The notes below the pieces were generated by a model. The model was not told where the DNA came from. It saw only the letters and a list, made by a program, of their open reading frames with translations, and ran no database searches. Shown here piece after piece: positions 47,847 to 50,899 of a stretch of DNA of 50,899 bases; position 1 is the stretch's first letter; each line of letters begins with the position of its first letter. Where the stretch lies: assembly GCA_035512695.1 (NCBI GenBank), contig DATKDL010000021.1, forward strand, positions 1-50,899, given 5' to 3'. The DNA comes from DATDOR01 sp035512695. GTDB taxonomy: Bacteria > Chloroflexota > Anaerolineae > Anaerolineales > JABWBV01. The position numbers were made by a program, and so were the translations under genes.

Positions 47847-48245
47847 AGCGGTTTCGAAGAACTCGACCACACCGCCGACTGGGCGCTCCGAGTCTGGGCG
47901 CATGACCTGGAAGGGCTGTTCATCCAGGCCGCGGCCGGGATGTTTGCGCTGATGGGAGTCCGGCCGGGGGAGCCCTTGAGCGGCAGCCGCCAAATCGAAG
48001 CCGACGGCCCGGACGACGAGAGCCTGCTGGTCGACTTCCTGGCCGAGCTGCTGCTGGTCAACGAAGCGGAGCAGCTTGCGCTGGCGCCGACCGCCGTCTC
48101 GCTGCGCCCGGGCCGGGTGAGCGCCGTCTGCACGGTCGCGCCGGTCCTGGAACAGGAAAAAGAGATCAAGGCGGTGACGTACCACGGGCTCGAGGTGCTG
48201 CAGCGGGATGGGAATTTTGAGACGGTGATTGTGTTTGATGTGTGA
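47844..48245 (+). CDS. Archease (RtcB activator)
   Basis: 133 residues from GTG 47844. GFEELDHTADWALRVWAHDLEGLFIQAAAGMFALM is the archease N-terminus with the conserved His-Thr-Ala-Asp; SLLVDFLAELLLVNEAEQL and EIKAVTYHGLEV follow, the latter being the usual KAxTYHxL motif. Archease binds metal and speeds guanylylation of RtcB. Placement directly upstream of rtcB (overlap or 14-nt gap, depending on the rtcB start) is the classical arrangement. Leaderless-type start. Confidence 0.95.
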   Translation: MSGFEELDHTADWALRVWAHDLEGLFIQAAAGMFALMGVRPGEPLSGSRQIEADGPDDESLLVDFLAELLLVNEAEQLALAPTAVSLRPGRVSAVCTVAPVLEQEKEIKAVTYHGLEVLQRDGNFETVIVFDV

Positions 48246-48259
48246 GCAAGGAGGCCGAT

Positions 48260-49711
48260 ATGGTCAAAATCCAGGATCTGAAGAAGATCAGCGATTACGA
48301 GTGGGAGATCCCGAAGGCGTTTCGGGAGGATATGCGCGTCCCGGTGCGGATTTTTGCAACCAGGCGGCTGCTGGACCAGGTGGTGAACGACAATTCGCTG
48401 GAGCAGGCGGTCAACTCGGCCACGCTGCCCGGGCTGGTCGGCTACGTCATGGTCATGCCGGACATGCACCAGGGCTACGGCTTCCCGATCGGCGGCGTCG
48501 CGGCCACCCGATATCCGGAGGGCGTCGTCTCGCCGGGTGCAGTCGGGTTCGATATCAACTGCGGGGTCCGGCTGCTGGCCAGTTCGATCGAGCGTGAGGC
48601 CGCCGAGCCGTACCTGGACCGTCTCGCGACGATGATCGACGCCTACTGCCCCAGCGGGGTCGGCAAGGCGGGGACGGTCCCGCTCAAGGAGACCGAGTTG
48701 GAGGAGGTCTGCCGGGAAGGCGCCCGCTGGGCGCTGAAGCGCGGCTTTGCGAGCGAGATGGACGTCCGCCGGACCGAAGAGGGCGGCCGGTTGGCGGGAG
48801 CCGACCCGGCCAAGGTCAGCCAGCGGGCGATGTCCCGCGGCAAACCGCAGCTCGGGACCCTCGGCGCCGGGAACCATTTCATCGAGATCGACATGGTCGA
48901 ACAGATCTTCGACGCCGACGCCGCCGGAGCCATGGGGCTGCGGGAGGGCTGCCTGGTTGTCCAGATCCACTGCGGTTCGCGCGGTTTCGGTCACCAGGTC
49001 TGCACCGATTACGTCAAATCTTTCCAGACCGCCGTGCACAAGTACGGGATCAAGCTCCCGGATCGGCAGCTGGTCTGTGCCCCGATGGACTCCCCCGAGG
49101 GGAAGGATTACCTGGCAGCCATGCGCGCGGCGGCGAACTATGCCTTCGCCAACCGGCAGGTCCTGGCGCACCACGTGCGGCGGGCGTTTGAGGAGGTCCT
49201 GGCCGGGCAGTTGGATTCGTTCCACCTTCACCAGGTCTACGATATCGCCCACAACATGGCCAAGGTGGAGGAGCACGTGATCGATGGGGAGAAGATGAAG
49301 GTCTGTGTGCACCGCAAAGGGGCGACGCGCGCCTTTGGGCCGGGGTCGCCCGATCTGCCGAAAGAATACAAACACATCGGCCAGCCCGTCCTGGTCCCCG
49401 GCAGCATGGGGACGGCCTCCTGGGTGCTGGTCGGGACTGAAACGAGCATGTCACACTCGTTCGGGTCGAGTTGTCATGGGGCGGGTCGGATGATGAGCCG
49501 GTCGCAGGCCAAACGGGAGGTGCGGGGAGAGGCGCTGCGGGAAGAATTGGAGAAGGGCGGCGTCCACGTCCGGGCCGGCTCGATGGCCGGGCTGGCGGAG
49601 GAGGCCCCCAGCGCCTACAAGGATGTCGACGCCGTCGTGGAAGCGGTCTCCGGAGCGGAGATCGCCCGCAAGGTGGCAAGGCTGGTGCCGGTGGCGGTCG
49701 TCAAAGGTTAA
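48260..49711 (+). CDS. rtcB: RtcB-type RNA-splicing ligase
   Basis: 483 residues from ATG 48260, behind AAGGAGG at 6 nt; a GTG at 48242, overlapping the archease stop, is an alternative. PDMHQGYGFPIGGVAATRY and GAVGFDINCGVRLLAS (manganese and catalytic Asp/Cys), VQIHCGSRGFGHQVCTDYV (metal His), LPGSMGTASWVL-like PGSMGTASW and SSCHGAGRMMSRSQAK with the GMP-accepting His region. It joins 2',3'-cyclic phosphate and 5'-OH RNA ends. With archease it forms an RNA-repair pair; no RtcA or RtcR regulator is present, so sigma-54 control as in E. coli is not indicated. Confidence 0.97.
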   Translation: MVKIQDLKKISDYEWEIPKAFREDMRVPVRIFATRRLLDQVVNDNSLEQAVNSATLPGLVGYVMVMPDMHQGYGFPIGGVAATRYPEGVVSPGAVGFDINCGVRLLASSIEREAAEPYLDRLATMIDAYCPSGVGKAGTVPLKETELEEVCREGARWALKRGFASEMDVRRTEEGGRLAGADPAKVSQRAMSRGKPQLGTLGAGNHFIEIDMVEQIFDADAAGAMGLREGCLVVQIHCGSRGFGHQVCTDYVKSFQTAVHKYGIKLPDRQLVCAPMDSPEGKDYLAAMRAAANYAFANRQVLAHHVRRAFEEVLAGQLDSFHLHQVYDIAHNMAKVEEHVIDGEKMKVCVHRKGATRAFGPGSPDLPKEYKHIGQPVLVPGSMGTASWVLVGTETSMSHSFGSSCHGAGRMMSRSQAKREVRGEALREELEKGGVHVRAGSMAGLAEEAPSAYKDVDAVVEAVSGAEIARKVARLVPVAVVKG

Positions 49712-49716
49712 CCATT

Positions 49717-49757
49717 AAACAAAGCCGAGTGGTGCGTCGCACCACCCAGCTTTGTTT
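49717..49757. terminator. Imperfect hairpin between convergent rtcB and ABC ATPase genes
   Basis: Arms around 49717-49734 and 49740-49757 pair with two mismatches (16 of 18), central CGTCG, ending in T5. A bidirectional terminator weaker than the others in this window. Confidence 0.7.
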
Positions 49758-49765
49758 TTGCAAAA

Positions 49766-50506
49766 TCAATGCTGCAGAATCTGGGATAAGAACAACTTCG
49801 TCCGGTCTTCCTGCGGATTATGGAAGAGATCCTGGGGGGTGCCGCTCTCGACGATATTGCCTTCATCGAAGAAGTACATCCGGTCGGCGACGGCGCGGGC
49901 GAAGCCCATCTCGTGGGTGACGACGAGCATCGTCATCCCGCTCTCGGCCAGGCCTGTCATCACATCGAGGACTTCTTTGATCATTTCGGGATCGAGCGCC
50001 GAGGTGGGCTCGTCGAAGAGCATGATCTTGGGTTCCATCGCCAACGCTCGGGCGATGGCGACGCGCTGCTGCTGCCCGCCGGAGAGCTGGCCGGGGAATT
50101 TATCTGCCTGTTCCGGGATCCCGACTCTTTCCAGCAGCTCCATGGCTTTGATTTCGGCCTCGGCCCTTCTCTTCTTGCGGACCTGGATCGGGGCCAGGGT
50201 GATATTCTGCATAACGGTCAGGTGTGGAAACAGGTTGAACTGCTGAAAGACCATCCCGGTCTCCCGGCGGATGGCTTCGATATTCCGGACGTCGTGGGTC
50301 AGTTCGATGCCGTCGACGATGATGTCGCCCCGCTGGTGTTCCTCGAGCCGGTTGATTGTGCGGATGAAGGTCGATTTACCCGAACCGGAGGGTCCGAATA
50401 TGACGATCACTTCGCGTGTCTGGACTTCCATACTGATGCCCCGCAGTGCGTGGAAGCTGCCGTACCATTTATGGACGTCGCGGGCGATGATGATCGGTTC
50501 AGACAT
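49766..50506 (-). CDS. Polar-amino-acid-type ABC transporter ATP-binding protein (GlnQ-like)
   Basis: 246 residues from ATG 50506, with GAGGAG 5 nt upstream (a GTG at 50512 is in frame but too close). Walker A FGPSGSGKSTFIRTINRLEEHQ, Q-loop VFQQFNLFPHLTVMQNI, signature LSGGQQQRVAIARALAM, Walker B IMLFDEPTSALDPEM and H-loop VVTHEMGFARAVADRM are complete, and the ...TINRLEEHQRGDI stretch is typical of GlnQ/HisP. It energises uptake of an amino acid such as glutamine. Neither permease nor binding-protein genes are in the window. TATAAT (minus strand, 50553-50548) precedes it. Confidence 0.93.
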   Translation of the reverse strand: MSEPIIIARDVHKWYGSFHALRGISMEVQTREVIVIFGPSGSGKSTFIRTINRLEEHQRGDIIVDGIELTHDVRNIEAIRRETGMVFQQFNLFPHLTVMQNITLAPIQVRKKRRAEAEIKAMELLERVGIPEQADKFPGQLSGGQQQRVAIARALAMEPKIMLFDEPTSALDPEMIKEVLDVMTGLAESGMTMLVVTHEMGFARAVADRMYFFDEGNIVESGTPQDLFHNPQEDRTKLFLSQILQH

Positions 50507-50547
50507 GGGCACTCCTCAACCTGGAAGGGAAAAGTTGATTTCGACCC

Positions 50548-50553
50548 ATTATA
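50548..50553 (-). promoter_or_regulatory. -10 box of the GlnQ-like gene
   Basis: Minus-strand TATAAT 41 nt upstream of ATG 50506, giving a leader with the GAGGAG site; the -35 is not evident. Confidence 0.45.
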
Positions 50554-50593
50554 GATGAATTGAATCGGTCGGGCAAGGCGGGGGTGGGATGGG

Positions 50594-50899
50594 TCATTTG
50601 GAAAGCGCGGCGACCTGGCCGCCGGTCACGGCCAGAAAATCAGCCACTCCGATCCGGATATCCAGTCCTCGCTCCCCGCCGGAGACGTAAATCTCGTCGA
50701 ACACCTCGGCGAACTCATCCAGCAGGACTTCGAACCCTTTATCGAACAGGGCCAGGGGGGAGATACCGCCGGCCTGGAGGCCGGTGAGGGTTTCGGCTTC
50801 GCGCTGGGTCGGCAGGGCGACCTTTTTCTCGCCGGCAGCCTCGGCGACGGCCTTGAGGTCGACCTCGGCCGGTCCGGGGACGACGGCCAGGAGCGGTTT
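50594..50899 (-). CDS. YbaK/EbsC-type aminoacyl-tRNA deacylase, partial
   Basis: The last 101 residues, read by hand; the N-terminus lies beyond the right edge. LLAVVPGPAEVDLKAVAEAAG, REAETLTGLQAGGISPLALF and DEIYVSGGERGLDIRIGVADFL match the YbaK/ProX fold, especially the GxxxGGISPxG-like loop and the late SGGxRGxxI strand. These proteins hydrolyse misacylated tRNAs such as Cys-tRNA-Pro; the catalytic Lys belongs to the missing part. Assignment to YbaK rather than the ProRS-linked INS domain is the better guess because the gene stands alone. Stop TGA at 50596-50594. Confidence 0.85.
   Translation of the reverse strand, partial: KPLLAVVPGPAEVDLKAVAEAAGEKKVALPTQREAETLTGLQAGGISPLALFDKGFEVLLDEFAEVFDEIYVSGGERGLDIRIGVADFLAVTGGQVAALSK

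Overview
The window is a GC-rich bacterial chromosome segment (51 genes, two of them cut by the window edges), about 90% coding, with no tRNA, rRNA, CRISPR, prophage or recognisable transposase gene. No gene-free stretch exceeds 300 bases; the longest are about 200 bases (5409-5611, 15166-15386, 18963-19164, 35455-35659). Several traits suggest Chloroflexota, probably an Anaerolineae-like lineage: an F1-ATPase alpha subunit with a long insertion, a fused 535-residue cytochrome b, 7TM/GAF receptors, Thr/Pro-linker membrane proteins, and GTAGGGG- and TAAA-loop-type intergenic palindromes. This placement is inference from gene character, not a database match.

Layout. 1-3.8 kb (minus): an operon of two GT4 glycosyltransferases and a tandem-USP/glucosyl-3-phosphoglycerate synthase fusion, probably for glucosylglycerate-type solutes or glycolipid precursors. 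3.9-5.4 kb (minus): a membrane histidine kinase. 5.6-11.3 kb: an M42 aminopeptidase and then atpA-atpG-atpD-atpC, the F1 sector without F0 or delta genes. 11.5-15.2 kb: an MreB-like actin, the redox repressor Rex (minus), ObgE and NadD. 15.4-18.1 kb: a TPR protein, a NERD-FHA fusion and a CDP-alcohol phosphatidyltransferase. 18.3-24.5 kb: an unusual set of RibA, the RibD reductase domain, a zinc-less BchC-like dehydrogenase, a PTPS/QueD homologue lacking its catalytic Cys, GT4, a small membrane protein, an FkbM methyltransferase and a class I methyltransferase. This is the best candidate for an undescribed pathway (a glycosylated, methylated pterin- or pyrimidine-type metabolite). 24.6-33.8 kb: LspA, RluD-type synthase, threonine aldolase, purine nucleoside phosphorylase, a membrane protein, GNAT, a 7TM-GAF receptor and FtsK. 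33.8-36.3 kb: cytochrome b (minus) and a PAP2-like protein, diverging across a good candidate Rex operator. 36.4-43.7 kb: a sulfatase-fold enzyme, two Lgt paralogues enclosing a PfkB kinase and a CDP-alcohol phosphatidyltransferase, and an ABC-2 exporter. 43.7-50.9 kb: HNH protein, PH-like membrane protein, TyrS, DUF2277, MtnP, FHA protein, archease-RtcB, an amino-acid-type ABC ATPase and a partial YbaK-type deacylase.

Two architectural themes cross the gene list. First, at least 15 gene junctions carry a locus-specific, near-perfect inverted repeat with 17-38 bp arms and usually a 2-7 nt loop. It often contains the stop codon and last codons of the upstream gene, and the other arm runs to just before the next ribosome-binding site or into the last codons of a convergent gene. 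These are much longer than ordinary intrinsic terminators and share no sequence with each other. Second, many genes have a TATAAT-type -10 box ending 6-8 bases before the start codon, as expected for leaderless mRNAs.
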